This document shows, in pieces, positions 52,057-63,405 of a stretch of 64,000 bases of DNA (positions within the stretch are counted from its first letter, which is position 1; every line of letters starts with the position of its first letter). Below the pieces are notes generated by a model. It made no database searches and was not told the DNA's origin. It saw only the letters and a list, made by a program, of their open reading frames with translations. The position numbers were made by a program, and so were the translations under genes. This DNA comes from Neckera pumila. Lineage: Eukaryota; Streptophyta; Bryopsida; Hypnales; Neckeraceae. The DNA lies in the NCBI GenBank assembly GCA_963969595.1, contig OZ018413.1, forward strand, positions 5,794,711-5,858,710. Reading direction: 5' to 3'.

Positions 52057-55000
52057 CTAGGGTTGTTCTACGCAAAGCAAGCTGTCCAGCTTATTACCGT
52101 CAATCTTATAGAACGTCACACCACCTACTTTGGCTTGATGATTCTGAGCTTCACTCCGTAATTCAGTGATGTTGAACAGCTCCCACCGGCTGTAGTTGGA
52201 AGCACGTCGGGTGTTGCTCATATCCGATGCACCTACAAACACACACAACACTAATAAGTATGCTAGCCAGTGCACAGTTGCTGATTGGTCATTTATACAG
52301 GCGTTTACACAAGCGCAATATTTCTTGTGTGAATGTAGACATGAGCGGACTTGCATCCATCATCGGAACAAGAAACGAAAGCGAGAAGTGTGAGCAACAA
52401 TGTTGAAGGGCTTCAAAAATACCAAATTGTGATCTGAAAGGGTTGTTCAATTTAAACAAAAAAAGAATGAGAGAAGTGTGTCCGTAAGTAAACCAAATCG
52501 CTTCCGCTTCCGCTTGACTAAATGTCTAATGGTTATTAATTTAAGGTAGACGATACCAAAACCTTTGAAAACCTGATCCCGTGTCTTATATTGACCCGTG
52601 TTGGTACCAACAACTCATTTCTTTTTGAACAATCGATGCTGACCCGTGTTACCAACCACTCATGTCTTTCAGTACAATCGATACAGACTCGTGTTACTTA
52701 AGTCTTTCGATACGATCGGTTTGGTTTTTGACTAGCAAGTTGGGAGTGAGCATGACTTGGTAAAACTTCCATGGCCCCTGATCTTTGGACATGGATTGCT
52801 GTTGTCCCTTCAATAGTGGTCCACAACCTCCCACTATACATGATTGCATAAGAAGTCATCCATCCAATACAATTGAATGAAAAAACAATTATTTTTTATC
52901 TCAACAGAGTTGCTCTTATAGTCCCCACAGTGATTTCTCCAGTGAGCTCGATACAGTGATCTCCCAAGGAAAGCACACTCTCAAACATTACTACAAGTAG
53001 TTAAAATTGCTTACATTGACGCAAATAGCATCCTCTACCTGATAGTTAATGTTTGAGCTTCCAGGACTTGAAGAAGAGAGGAAACAGTTCTTTTCACCTG
53101 AGAGGGGCCCTGCCGTCAATGTTGCAGTAGCCCAACGACCGCAGGCAGCGAAAGGACCTAACCCAACCTTCAGCGGATGGCTTCTCAGCTTGAAGGCAGC
53201 TGCACGCGCTTCCAACAGCAGTTGTCGGTTTGGGACGGCCGACCAGTCTTGTTTGCGCTTCACTCGCATCGGTGAGTGAATTTTTATCACCTGCAAAAGA
53301 GCGAATGTAAACGTCATGTGTCCAAAAAGTTCGGAGAGGGGTGAAAATTGAAACTGTTGAGGAGAATGGCAGTCAGTGTTACTTACACCAAGGCACTCTA
53401 GGAGCTGGTAGTAGGCTCGACCTTGGAGAGGATTGTGACCTCGACGAGGCTCTGAGAAGTATCTGGTCCTGCTCAGGGTTACAGGCAGAGATTAGCAGAG
53501 TACAACACAATGACTTGGGCTATGAAGACTCAAAAGAGAAAGACCCCAAACTCGGCTTCGAAGATCCCCTACTTTAGATGCACAAGCTGACAAGTACAAG
53601 TGAAGTTTGATATTAACAAATATAGACTGACCAGTCTGCATAGCCGGGGTCGACAGTGAATCCGTAGATATCCACTTCATCGCACATGGAGACAGCCAGC
53701 TCTATGGATTTGACACCCGTGCCCTTGGCACCTCGTCGGAATTCCACACCTTGGAAGAGGTAGACTGGATTAGGAATCTCCTGCACCAGTGCAAATTTTA
53801 AGAAACCACCTCCGCAAGTAATCTGTACTTGTGAATAGGCTAGATGATCCAGTCATTGCAATTTACGTGGACTCCTTAACGATTAAGGTGAATTCTTAAT
53901 ACCTTGATCATGGCATTGAAATCTCGATGTATTTTGCTCTTGATAATCAGCACCTCTTCGGCTGCCCAAATTCACCACACAGGTCAGAAAGCTGTTTCGG
54001 TATGATCCGTATCCTGGTAACATCAGGTAAATATCTTGCTTGAGTAACTGCCTCAACACTCTTACAAAGGAATCCAGATTCCTTTTGTGCACAACTTGAG
54101 TTCATCTCAAGTGGGAGTTACCAAAAGCTAAAGGAAGAAGACAAAAATTGATCACTTACCGAGCGTCACGCCATGACTGCCAGACTTTCAAGCCTTCGGT
54201 GTGTGTGGAGTGGGGGCCGGGCTACCGTATAGTGGAGAAGGTGGGTTCTCACAACTCTTAAAGAATGCTAGCTGTGCATATGAGCATGCTACCATTACGA
54301 AGGAAAAATAGAAGGGAACAGGCCGTACCATTACCCTTAACAGCTTCTACTAAGTTGCGTGCAACGCCTTCTGCAATCAGACGGAAAGTCCTTTTCCGAC
54401 CCACATAATTTGCATATGTCTGCAAAAAGCATTTGGATGTTGCTGTGATCAGCCAGGTTCTTGCATATTACGTTGGCATCTGGATTTACAAGTAAGTATC
54501 TTTGCCTTTTTGCTCCCAAGAACGAAGTGATTTAGGGAACGCGAATTATAGATTCTACCTATAAAGAAGCCTGTAGTACTTTTAGAAAAAAATCATATGG
54601 GGCTTGAAATCATGTCGGTTTCAAATAGAAAGAATGTGGAGGGTCTTGCAATTGAAGTTGAGCACTTCGAGACCCGTAATATGAAACCATACATCACCCG
54701 AAACATACAGATCCGCACATTTGAGATTCGATAAAACCAGCTCAACATTAGTCCATCCTTCTCGAGCCTCTGAGGCTCTCAAAGGATATTGACTGCATAT
54801 ATGCACTTACCTCGTTGACTGGAGCTTCATTGTCGCGAAAGACCGCATCATGTGCATCGATTTCAGATCCAAAGTTGGTGTGAAGCAGATCGCCGGAGTT
54901 TCCCACAACTGCGCAGGTTGCGAATTGTCGAGGTTTGAAGGGGGGCTTAGATGGCAACACGAGCTGCAATTCATCTTCGCATACGCTCCTGTTGTCGCAT

Positions 55001-57149
55001 CTGTGAAAGGCACTTCAACATCACACCAACATTCAAGCTGCATCCTGAATAGGAAAATTCAAAGAACTTGAATAACTGTACATCTGGTCTGTTAATTTCA
55101 CAATTCCTGTTACTTGCAGATTCTCCCATGCATCCGAATGCCTCAATACCTCTTTACTTTCTGTTATCAAATGCAATTAATATAACCTGAAATCCCTAAA
55201 TCCGTCTCTCGTTCATATAACATCCTTGAGGAGCTGCCTCAACATTTTTGGAAAAGGAATGCAGATTCCTTTTTTGCACATCTTGAGCTCATGTCTAGTA
55301 GGAGTTACCAAAACCTACAAGAAGACATGCATTGGACACTCACTGAATCACTGAGTACCATGCACACTCCCTACACTGCAAGCCCAAACTTCTGAAATGT
55401 TTGTATTGCCATCTATCTTTTGGGCGAGAAGAATAATAAGAAGGGTTGATTCTCTCAACTGGTAACTAAGGAATATCAATCATTATCATACCGATCAACA
55501 TCAGGAAAAAAATTATAGACAACAAACGAAGAAAGATCCTAAGAGCTTCACCTACAATTGTGAAATTCGAGTGGGTGCGTATTCCAGCCATCCATTTGGG
55601 CGAGCATCGAGGTAATCTCTGGTCAAAATAGTTGTCACGTTGTGGCACTGCACCCGAAAAGGTCGAAAATCAAAATGTCAGTTCATTATTTCACAGATCC
55701 TCATTCTCATTGCTACACCAACCGGCATAATTTTGTGGCAAAGGAAGGCATACCCACCTGTTCCCAGAGGAGAAGTGTGTCACACACATTGAACAGGTAG
55801 TCCAGTGGCTCGTAAACCTTGAATTGACTGTTGAACTGCCCTCCAGACACATTCAGACACTCAATTCATCAGCCTTTACGTCTGCCGTATCCCAGACAGG
55901 CAGTAACTCAGCTAGACTCTGAGAGTCCGTTACGTCAATGGAGCCTATTTACGTAGGAATGACAACCACAGGATACAAAGAGCAAGGTTGTGATATTAAC
56001 CCTCTTTAACATTAATTTGTCCTGATTTGAAATCCTTGATTGAGCAGGATTCAACCATTCAGATAATGTCTGGTAGCGCGAAAGGACAACCTCAGTATGG
56101 AAGTAACATCTCTTGCCACTCCCATCTCTCAGTGCGATATCCTCATAAGAAAGCTCTACTTTCACGTGACCTAATCCCAAATGCCTCGATTTACAAATGG
56201 CAGACACGAACTTATCTTGATCTAATGCGAGATAAATGAGAAGACAACGAAGGTACCCATGTGCTGTTAGTTCCTGCGGGATACTTGAGCAGGAGCTGGC
56301 ACTGGTCTTTCACTTCAGCTTGTAACCCTAATCCATTTGCCGCCTGCCGATCCAAAGGAAAACAAGGATACATAACTTTGCAATACCTCCTTTTTCAGTT
56401 TGATAGTAATCTTAGACAGTAGGAGGGTGTAAATAGCATCTGTTTTCAACTTTTGGTTTCAGATTATATACCAAGAAAACAATCAAGCAAAATCCCCACT
56501 TTCGGGAGCTAGGGTGTCATACAGCATATCAACCTTTCAAAAAAGAAATACTGCACCTAGTTTAGACCTGGGACCACTCTGGGACCACTATGGGACTAAC
56601 CAACTGCCACACCAGGAATGGCAATTGAAACACGTGAGGTTGAAGCAATCTGAAAGTCAGATACTGTATTTTGCTTCCTCACAGCGCAAATTGCCACCTT
56701 GTAACCGAAAAATTTGAATTATTGTCACTACAATACGAATTGGTTCTGGTAATGACAATGGGTCCAGGAGATTTACGTTTTTCAGGTTTACCTTCAATTT
56801 GTTAACTGGTGTTCCTGTCCTATCCATTCAGAGACCACAACTGAATTATAATGTGTTACTAGGGTATGAAGTGCAGCAGTACTCACCACACACTGACTCA
56901 ATTCTTTTTGAAGCGCGGGGAGAATCTCGTCAACAGTGAGGCTTCGGCTCTCAACATGCTCTGCATTTCACGAGTGCGTTCACCAGTGCGTTCAATTTCC
57001 CACTCCTGGTGCAAAATATGAGGGTTAAGAAATGTCTGCGTACCTGGAGGCGAGGAAGGACAGAAGAGGAGCCAGGAAGGCACGGCCAAGAAGAATGTGC
57101 ACATTGAAAAGATGGCGAGCAGCAGCAGAATGAAGATGAGACTAGCCAT
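52057..57149 (-). CDS. GT29 sialyltransferase-like protein (plant SIA1/MGP2 type)
   Basis: Twelve exons join in phase with GT-AG borders: 57149-57044, 56960-56887, 56343-56257, 55835-55758, 55647-55556, 55000-54811, 54419-54335, 53961-53903, 53780-53632, 53468-53387, 53290-53098, 52232-52057, giving 456 residues. Residues 1-25 form a type II signal anchor, as in Golgi transferases. The L-motif starts at Cys175 ([11 protein letters not shown]...[16 protein letters not shown]). The S-motif lies around 276-298 ([20 protein letters not shown] followed by YGFTVDPGY). A motif-III-like AYYQ follows near 324, then the conserved [13 protein letters not shown] and a [19 protein letters not shown] tail. 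Plants lack sialic acid; Arabidopsis relatives affect pollen-tube growth and have been proposed to add Kdo or a related sugar to pectin, so the donor here is inferred. The family length is normal and no defect is seen. The intron 9 donor GTCAGT is the weakest site. Confidence 0.93.
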
Positions 57150-58168
57150 CTCTAACGCTAGAGATCAACACAAACTCGGCATCACCTCTTCTCTGCATTC
57201 AAGCTTCTATTAGCACACCATCTTTGCATTTGGAAAATCCGTAGCCCATATTGAAAAAATTCCTCCCGCAAGCATTACTGTACAACGTCAATACAAATCT
57301 CAGCACTACATCACACTTCAGATGAAATATTATAAACGCACTGTAAATGAAGGTTCCGTATTGCATCTGCAACCCTCCGTGTATAATCTACAGCATTCCG
57401 CGAAAGTAAAGGTTCAATACCTACTTTGCAGTTCGGAAATCTTACAGTTATAAAATGCTAAAGTGCTTCAGTGTTGGATTTTTCTTGAACATTGCGCAAG
57501 CTCCATGCGGGCTGAATCAATGTTTGGAATCATGGGAGGGGAAGCTTTCGAGCTGGGCACTTCTTTGCTGGTTTTATTAGGTATGTCAAGAAAGTGAGCT
57601 CCACGCAGGTCACCCCTTCTTGAACATTCGGAGATGACAAATTCACGAAGGTTGGTGAAAATTGTTAGAACCTTATCATCTTATCTTTATCTTTAAAGGT
57701 ATGTTTGAACTTGGTGTTAAAGAATCTTGTTACTGAGGGTCTTAGGAACAAATTTAGATCTACTTCTAGACCGGATTCACAATGCAAACATCACGCGTGA
57801 CACCAAGTGCGAACATACCTTTTTAACAGGCGGTTCTCCTTCGCTCGAGCCTTGCTGTCACCTTCCTTTCGATGCACGGGGCAAAATAGAGAAATTCTGG
57901 TTTCACGCGACCTGGGTTTGGGTTTCGTCGCAAGTCAGGTTCTTTTCTTTACATGCACAAAGGTACGTATGGGCAATTGTTCCTTTCAGTACAATTTAGC
58001 TCTTGCTTGACTCAGTACAGATTTCCATTCGCTTAATATTGGATTCGCCGTTCTTTTGATTCCAGTTTCAATCGTTTATTGTGATTGTTTTCGAGCGAGT
58101 CCAAGTTCGAATCACGAGCAAAAAGAGCCTGCATGTATGCATGTGATTCTTGTAGGCTTTCCAATCAA
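57150..58168. promoter_or_regulatory. shared divergent upstream region of GT29 and P450 genes
   Basis: The GT29 gene (minus) and the P450 (plus) are divergent and about 1 kb apart, so both promoters must lie here. The GT29-proximal 190 bases are repeated at 51.2-51.4 kb. No clear TATA box stands out on either side. GATTCTTGTAG just before the P450 ATG looks like a splice acceptor and may end a leader intron, but this is uncertain. Confidence 0.4.
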
Positions 58169-59815
58169 ATGGCGAGAGTGGAAGAATGGATTGTTCAGCT
58201 GCAACAGCAAGCGCAAGCGCACCCGGCAGCTGTAGCAACGACGCTGGTGTTCCTCGTCGTGAACGCACTCGTCCTCATCTGGTACCACCACCCGTTGTAC
58301 GGGAAGAACAATGGGCCCTTGGTGTTCCCCATCGTGGGATCCCTCCTCAGTGTCCTCAAGAACAGCGACCGGTTCCTCGACTACGCTGTGGAGCTCATTC
58401 TCCAGTCTCCGACCCAAACCATGCGCTTTGTCCGACCAGGAGGGGACGTGCTGTTCAGCACCGCGAACGTGGAGAATGTGGAGTACATTCTCAAGACTCG
58501 GTTCGAGAATTTCGTCAAGGGAGACTACTTGGGGGAGATTCTGGGCGACCTTCTTGGCCAAGGGATCTTCAACGTCGACGGCCACCTCTGGAAGCTGCAG
58601 CGCAAGCTCGCCAGCCACGAATTCACGTCGAAGTCGCTCCGGGAGTTTGGGTTTGAGTGCTCGGAGAAGGAGCTCAACGATCGACTCATTCCCATTCTCA
58701 AGCAAGTGAGCGAAAGCGGTGCGGTCATCGATTTGCAAGACCTCTTCCTGCGATTCGCCTTCGACAATATCTGTCAATTAGGTTTTGGCGTCGACCCAAA
58801 CTGCCTGGAGCCTTCCCTCCCCACAGTGCGATTCGCGGAGGCGTTCGACACGGCGAACGAGCTCACCATCAAGCGCTTCCGCATGTTTTCTGTCATCCGA
58901 AGGCTGTGCAAATTTTTCAACCTCGGGACGGAGAAGGAGCTTCGAGAGCAAGTGAAAGTGGTGAACGAATTCGCACAGGGCGTGATTCAAGCGCGAAGGA
59001 AAGAGTTTACCTCCAATGGCGACTCCATGGCGTCCCGCCAAGACCTTCTTTCTCGGTTCATGCGTTTCACAGATTTGTCCGACGACAACGACATGCAACC
59101 CCAATCCGAGCTCGAGCAAAAGTGTATGCAGGACCTGAAACTCGATTCCTCCCAACCTCTTGAGAAAGAACAAGCCATGGACGTCTTCCTCCGTGACATC
59201 GTCATCAGCTTTGTCCTTGCAGGGCGTGACACCTCCTCTACCGGCCTCACGTGGTTCTTCTACGCACTCAGTCAAAATCCACGCGTTGAAGCCAAGCTTT
59301 ATGATGAAATCAAGAACCAAGCCCCAAATCCTGAAAGCACAGAAACCCTATTCTCCTTCGAGGACTTGAAGAAGCTGCAATACCTCACGGCTGCAATTCA
59401 TGAAGCACTGCGTTTGTTCCCTCCCGTTCCTTTGAACACAAAAGATGCCGCGCAAGACGATGTGCTTCCTGATGGCACCATGCTGCGGAAAGGCGATCGG
59501 GTGGTCTATAATGTGTATGCGATGGCTAGGATGTCAACCATCTGGGGTGAAGATTGCAATGAGTTCAAGCCTGAGCGATGGCTGAAAGATGGAGTGTTTG
59601 TACAACAAAGTCCATTCAAATTTGCAGTGTTTCAAGCAGGGCCAAGGATTTGTTTGGGGAAGGAGCTCGCGTTGATTCAGATGAAGCTCATTGCTGCAAG
59701 CTTGATCTACCACTTCAAATTTTCAGTGCGAGAGAAGCAGCCCAGCAAGGCATACCGCTCAATCGTGTTTCGAATGGTGGGCGGTTTGCCTGTGCATGTG
59801 CACCCACGGGATTAG
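58169..59815 (+). CDS. cytochrome P450, CYP86 clan, CYP94-like
   Basis: Intronless, 548 residues from the ATG at 58169 (MARVEEW); the frame is open upstream, including an ATG around 58136, but the downstream start aligns with the family's short N-terminus. A haem monooxygenase anchored in the ER by residues about 20-38. Landmarks: a Pro-rich hinge and FPIVGSLLSVL near 53-63, I-helix AGRDTSS 351-357, K-helix EALR 412-415, PERW 468-471, and haem-binding FQAGPRICLG 488-497 with Cys495 as the iron ligand. The order and the absence of introns fit CYP94, whose known members omega-oxidise fatty acids or jasmonoyl-isoleucine; the substrate cannot be told from sequence. All key residues are present, so it should be active. 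It diverges from the GT29 gene and is convergent with the ligase pseudogene. Confidence 0.93.
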   Translation: MARVEEWIVQLQQQAQAHPAAVATTLVFLVVNALVLIWYHHPLYGKNNGPLVFPIVGSLLSVLKNSDRFLDYAVELILQSPTQTMRFVRPGGDVLFSTANVENVEYILKTRFENFVKGDYLGEILGDLLGQGIFNVDGHLWKLQRKLASHEFTSKSLREFGFECSEKELNDRLIPILKQVSESGAVIDLQDLFLRFAFDNICQLGFGVDPNCLEPSLPTVRFAEAFDTANELTIKRFRMFSVIRRLCKFFNLGTEKELREQVKVVNEFAQGVIQARRKEFTSNGDSMASRQDLLSRFMRFTDLSDDNDMQPQSELEQKCMQDLKLDSSQPLEKEQAMDVFLRDIVISFVLAGRDTSSTGLTWFFYALSQNPRVEAKLYDEIKNQAPNPESTETLFSFEDLKKLQYLTAAIHEALRLFPPVPLNTKDAAQDDVLPDGTMLRKGDRVVYNVYAMARMSTIWGEDCNEFKPERWLKDGVFVQQSPFKFAVFQAGPRICLGKELALIQMKLIAASLIYHFKFSVREKQPSKAYRSIVFRMVGGLPVHVHPRD

Positions 59816-60503
59816 AGAGAGGGTTTTGGGTTCAATTGGAAGAGCTTTTGGCACTAGAGCTTCTATTCTGTTCTTGAGGATAGAGAAACACCTTCAACTT
59901 TGTTTTGCTTCAAAGTTTGTTGACTTTGGATAGATGAAAGCTTTGTGTGAGAAAGTTTGAGTAGGACTTGACTTGAAAGGATAGAGCCTCTTGTTGTGAA
60001 AATGACAATTGAGTGTTTGTTCAGTCCATGTCAAAGAGCATAGGACAATGAGAGTGACACAAAGATATATGTGATCAGTGTTTGTTTTTTGGGCGAAATT
60101 TTGCACTTGTCAGATTGTTTCAGCCTGTCGGATGCCCTCCCTCCAGATTTGCTCCAGTGGTTTGGAGGCTTCTGGCGACACTTGTCCAAATATGTGTATG
60201 TGATGTTGATGTTGCTTAAAATTGGAATCTTTGTTGGAATATGGTATATATTCAAACCTCTTCAATCCTTTCAAGTTCAAACTGTTCATGAGTGGCATCT
60301 ACTACATGAATGTCACGTCATGGACTTCATCACTTGGGTTTCCAACCGTTTCACTAATACAAGAAGAGGTTTGAGTGTAAGGTGATAAGAGTTTTCTTGA
60401 TTACTCAGGTTTTTTGTGAGAGGTTACTCGGGTTTTCAGGTTTTCATGGGTCCGTGACGAAGGACTTCGGCGCAGGGGAACGAACGTGGGTGCCCGCTTC
60501 ATC
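59816..60503. other. 3' flank of P450 and break point of the ligase pseudogene
   Basis: Holds the P450 3' untranslated region. The C-terminal third of DNA ligase I (rest of the adenylation domain and the OB fold), expected on the minus strand here, is absent. Confidence 0.5.
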
Positions 60504-63405
60504 TCTCTTCGAATATTCAACTGTTCTTTCAACAACGGACGGCCATTCAGGTAAAGAATGTCAAATGCGAAAAGACACACTTCAATCTTGATATTGCTCA
60601 ACGTGACCCCTTTCCGTCCTCTGGTACTCAAAACCTGCAGTTATTTCATGAGCATTGGCATCAGGGATCCAATCCGAGCAAGGGGGGAGTGTTGGAAGCA
60701 AGAGATTCAAAGAATGTGGTACTTCAAGCAATTTCATGACATTAAACGTGCTGTGCAGTGAACCATTCATTATCGGTAGTCTCTGCAAGTAACATCGTAC
60801 TTCCTCAAATTCAAGAACATTAATATTCGAGTGCCTCTAGAGCACGAGTCACTTATCTTCCTTCAAAAGGCAGACTGCAGAAAGTCACCAAGTCCTCGAG
60901 CAACTGATAACAAGGCCATTTACCAGTGAACCATATTCAAAGAAAAGAAAATAAGTCACATCAAACTGGCAACTATCGCCTGCCTTCACTCATAAATTCA
61001 ACAAAAAACATGATGGCTGCAAGCTATAGGAACAACGATTATTATTAGCTGAAAGATTTCGTATGATGAAACATACCTAGGCATTGCTTCAATAATGTGA
61101 GGAAACTTCCCAGCGTCATGTTCAGCGTTTATGCTGTAAATATATCTCAATTGAGCCGTCTTCCAGACAATCGAATCTGCAATTTACAAAGGTGGTGAAA
61201 GTATTTTCAATCAACAGCATTGCATGACAAGACAATTTCTCCAAAGAAAGAAGACTCCGCATTTGAAGGACCTCAAGTTTAACAATCCTGTTTTCACTTC
61301 AAGAAACCTGAAACAGATTCATGTTGGCAATATAGCCTTCTCAATTGAAGTTTCTTTCCTCCTACCATTCAAGCAGTAAGAAACAACCCAAGACCGCCCC
61401 CCTTCTCTCTCCAATCACACCAAATCAAGGGCATAGAACAAAACCAAGTTCTAATTCAGTATTGGATATACCCGAACTTAGAGGAGCAGAGACAATTCAA
61501 GAACCAAAGATTGATGCAGGTTAGTACACCTCTACTATTCTTTGATCCAACAATTTGTGCTCAAAGAACAAAGTAGAAATTTCTCTCTATTTTAGGTCAT
61601 GAGGATATCATTCATTCTATCACCACATTAGTAAGATACTCGTTCTCATGTAAAGACAAAATAGCGAACTCAAGATCTAACCTGGGCTCGTTCACCATCG
61701 AATTTGTATTCACATGAGAACTCCATGTCCTGGAATTTGTCGAGAACCTCAGAAAACCCCATTGTAGGCTTGGCAAGCATGGGTCCAACGGGAACACCCA
61801 AAGTAAAATTGCAAATTTCAGGTAGCTTGTGGAAATTATGTTGTAAGATAGCGTTTATGATATTTTCGTAAATAGGAAGCACTGAGTAGGTTTCTTTCAT
61901 AAACTCCTCCGCCTGCAATCAAATCCATTCTCATAACCAGGATGCAATGCTAAATAACCTCGGCTAATTAACATGGTATAAAGTACGAATCCCCCCAAAT
62001 CTTCTAAGAAAACAACTCGACTATATTGTAATAATCCAACCCCGTTGAGATGACCTTCTCAAAAGCAAATTGAAGAATGATATCATCGTCTTTCCAACTC
62101 AAGCCTTCATTCACAAATAACGAACCAAAAATTCCACTCCAAAACACGTGCTTGCTAATGTCAGCAGCAAAAAGGTGTACCTCTTCTAACCGAGCAGTCA
62201 GTAGACTAGCAGGAACCTGGGGAGATCTCGGAAAGCATCGCTGTGCGTGCGCCAAAGCTGCAAACACCGTCTTCTCTGCCAGTCCTATTCGTAATTTGGA
62301 CGACAAATGAAAACAAAAATATGAGAAACTATGATCCAGTCAACTAATGACTAGTTTGCAAAAAAGACTCCACGAGGTAAATGGAAGGAGGAATCGACTT
62401 ACCTGAAGTAGCCGAACGACATAGAGGGGCTCACACTCTGTGGCTGCTAAAAGGAGTGCTTGCATTCGTCCACGCTTCTTGTCCTGACTCTGGTTTGCCG
62501 GCATCCTGCATAAGAACAGCCACTTTCGGGTTACGATTGTTAAATAAGCAAAAAGATAGAACTATGCAATGTTGCTTCGCCACCAGGCCCTTGGTGTGGT
62601 CTACAACCTCCCACTTAAGAAAATAATTTAAGAAATTCGTAGGCATTTTGATAAAATCTTGATCTCCACAGAAAATCGTGATCTTGCTCTTGTATCCAAG
62701 ATCTCTCCAAAGTTCAATACATCTCTCAAGAATCAAACACTTAAGTATGTTAAAATGCTCAAAAGTGACGCAAATACTATCCTCACTACCTCGACGCCAG
62801 AAGAAATCAGTGGCATCTTCAGCCTACCTTTACAATCTCGCGAAATCTTTCCAGCGCTTTCACACAATCATGTCAAGGGCGGTGGTTTGAACATGAGCTT
62901 CTGTGACGTTCGGCTGGCCTTTGCAACAAGACCAAGGTCCCCTAGCGTCTGCGATGACTTCACTTCTCAGACCTATACACGCAGATCATGAATTCACATG
63001 GTACCCAACTGGCACATTACTAACATCCGTAGCAAACCGCTAAATTCGTTATAACGTCTCACAACCATATAATAATCCCATACTGCAAACCCTAAACCCC
63101 GAAGATATAGTAATTCTCAAATTTCATTGGAAAAAATCTTCAAGCATCATACAATTCCAGATTGTACCGGCATTCAGGTGTTGAACGAGGATGAATGCTA
63201 TATACTTCCTAACGTAAACCTTGACCTAAAGATAGACACTCCAAACAAGCTAGCTAGCTGCATTGGAAACCGTGAGCAACCTTCATGGGAGCTTTGATTT
63301 GATCATCTTTTCGTCCATATGCCTCAGCTAGTCAGGACTTTGATGATGGATGCGTCGCCAATTCCAAGCTCCAGGCCTTCTTGTGCGCGTCTTCCTGGTT
63401 CATCA
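60504..63405 (-). pseudogene. DNA ligase I pseudogene, truncated and frameshifted
   Basis: LIG1 seals nicks with ATP in replication and repair. Seven exon blocks are readable on the minus strand. 63405-63281: EGLELGIGDASIIKVLT, then a +1 shift to AEAYGRKDDQIK. 62941-62828: GDLGLVAKASRTSQKLMFKP, then a shift to KALERFREIVK. 62505-62403: QDKKRGRMQALLLAATECEP. 62300-62217: SKLRIGLAEKTVFAALAHA. 61912-61682: intact, containing the adenylated-lysine motif EYKFDGERAQ and FTLGVPVGPMLAKPT. 61174-61077: LEDGSIEIY, then a shift to INAEHDAGKFPHIIEAMPR. 60634-60504: STRGRKGVTLSNIKIEVCLF and FDILYLNGRPLLKEQLNIRR. The block at 62300 lacks an AG before it: the site reads TTTGTCG where TTTGTAG would fit. The N-terminal region and the whole C-terminal end are missing. 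Confidence 0.88.

Noticed and set aside
56961..57043. Apparent frameshift after exon 1 of the GT29 gene
   Set aside because: Explained by an 83-base intron with GTACGC donor and ATGCAG acceptor that restores the expected reading frame.
58112..59320. Minus-strand frames of 221 and 180 codons
   Set aside because: Antisense to the P450, which has all its conserved motifs on the plus strand.
62580..62620. Minus-strand string TKGLVAK resembling the ligase motif GDLGLVAK
   Set aside because: The true motif is at 62941-62900; this one lies in the intron between ligase blocks, without flanking homology.
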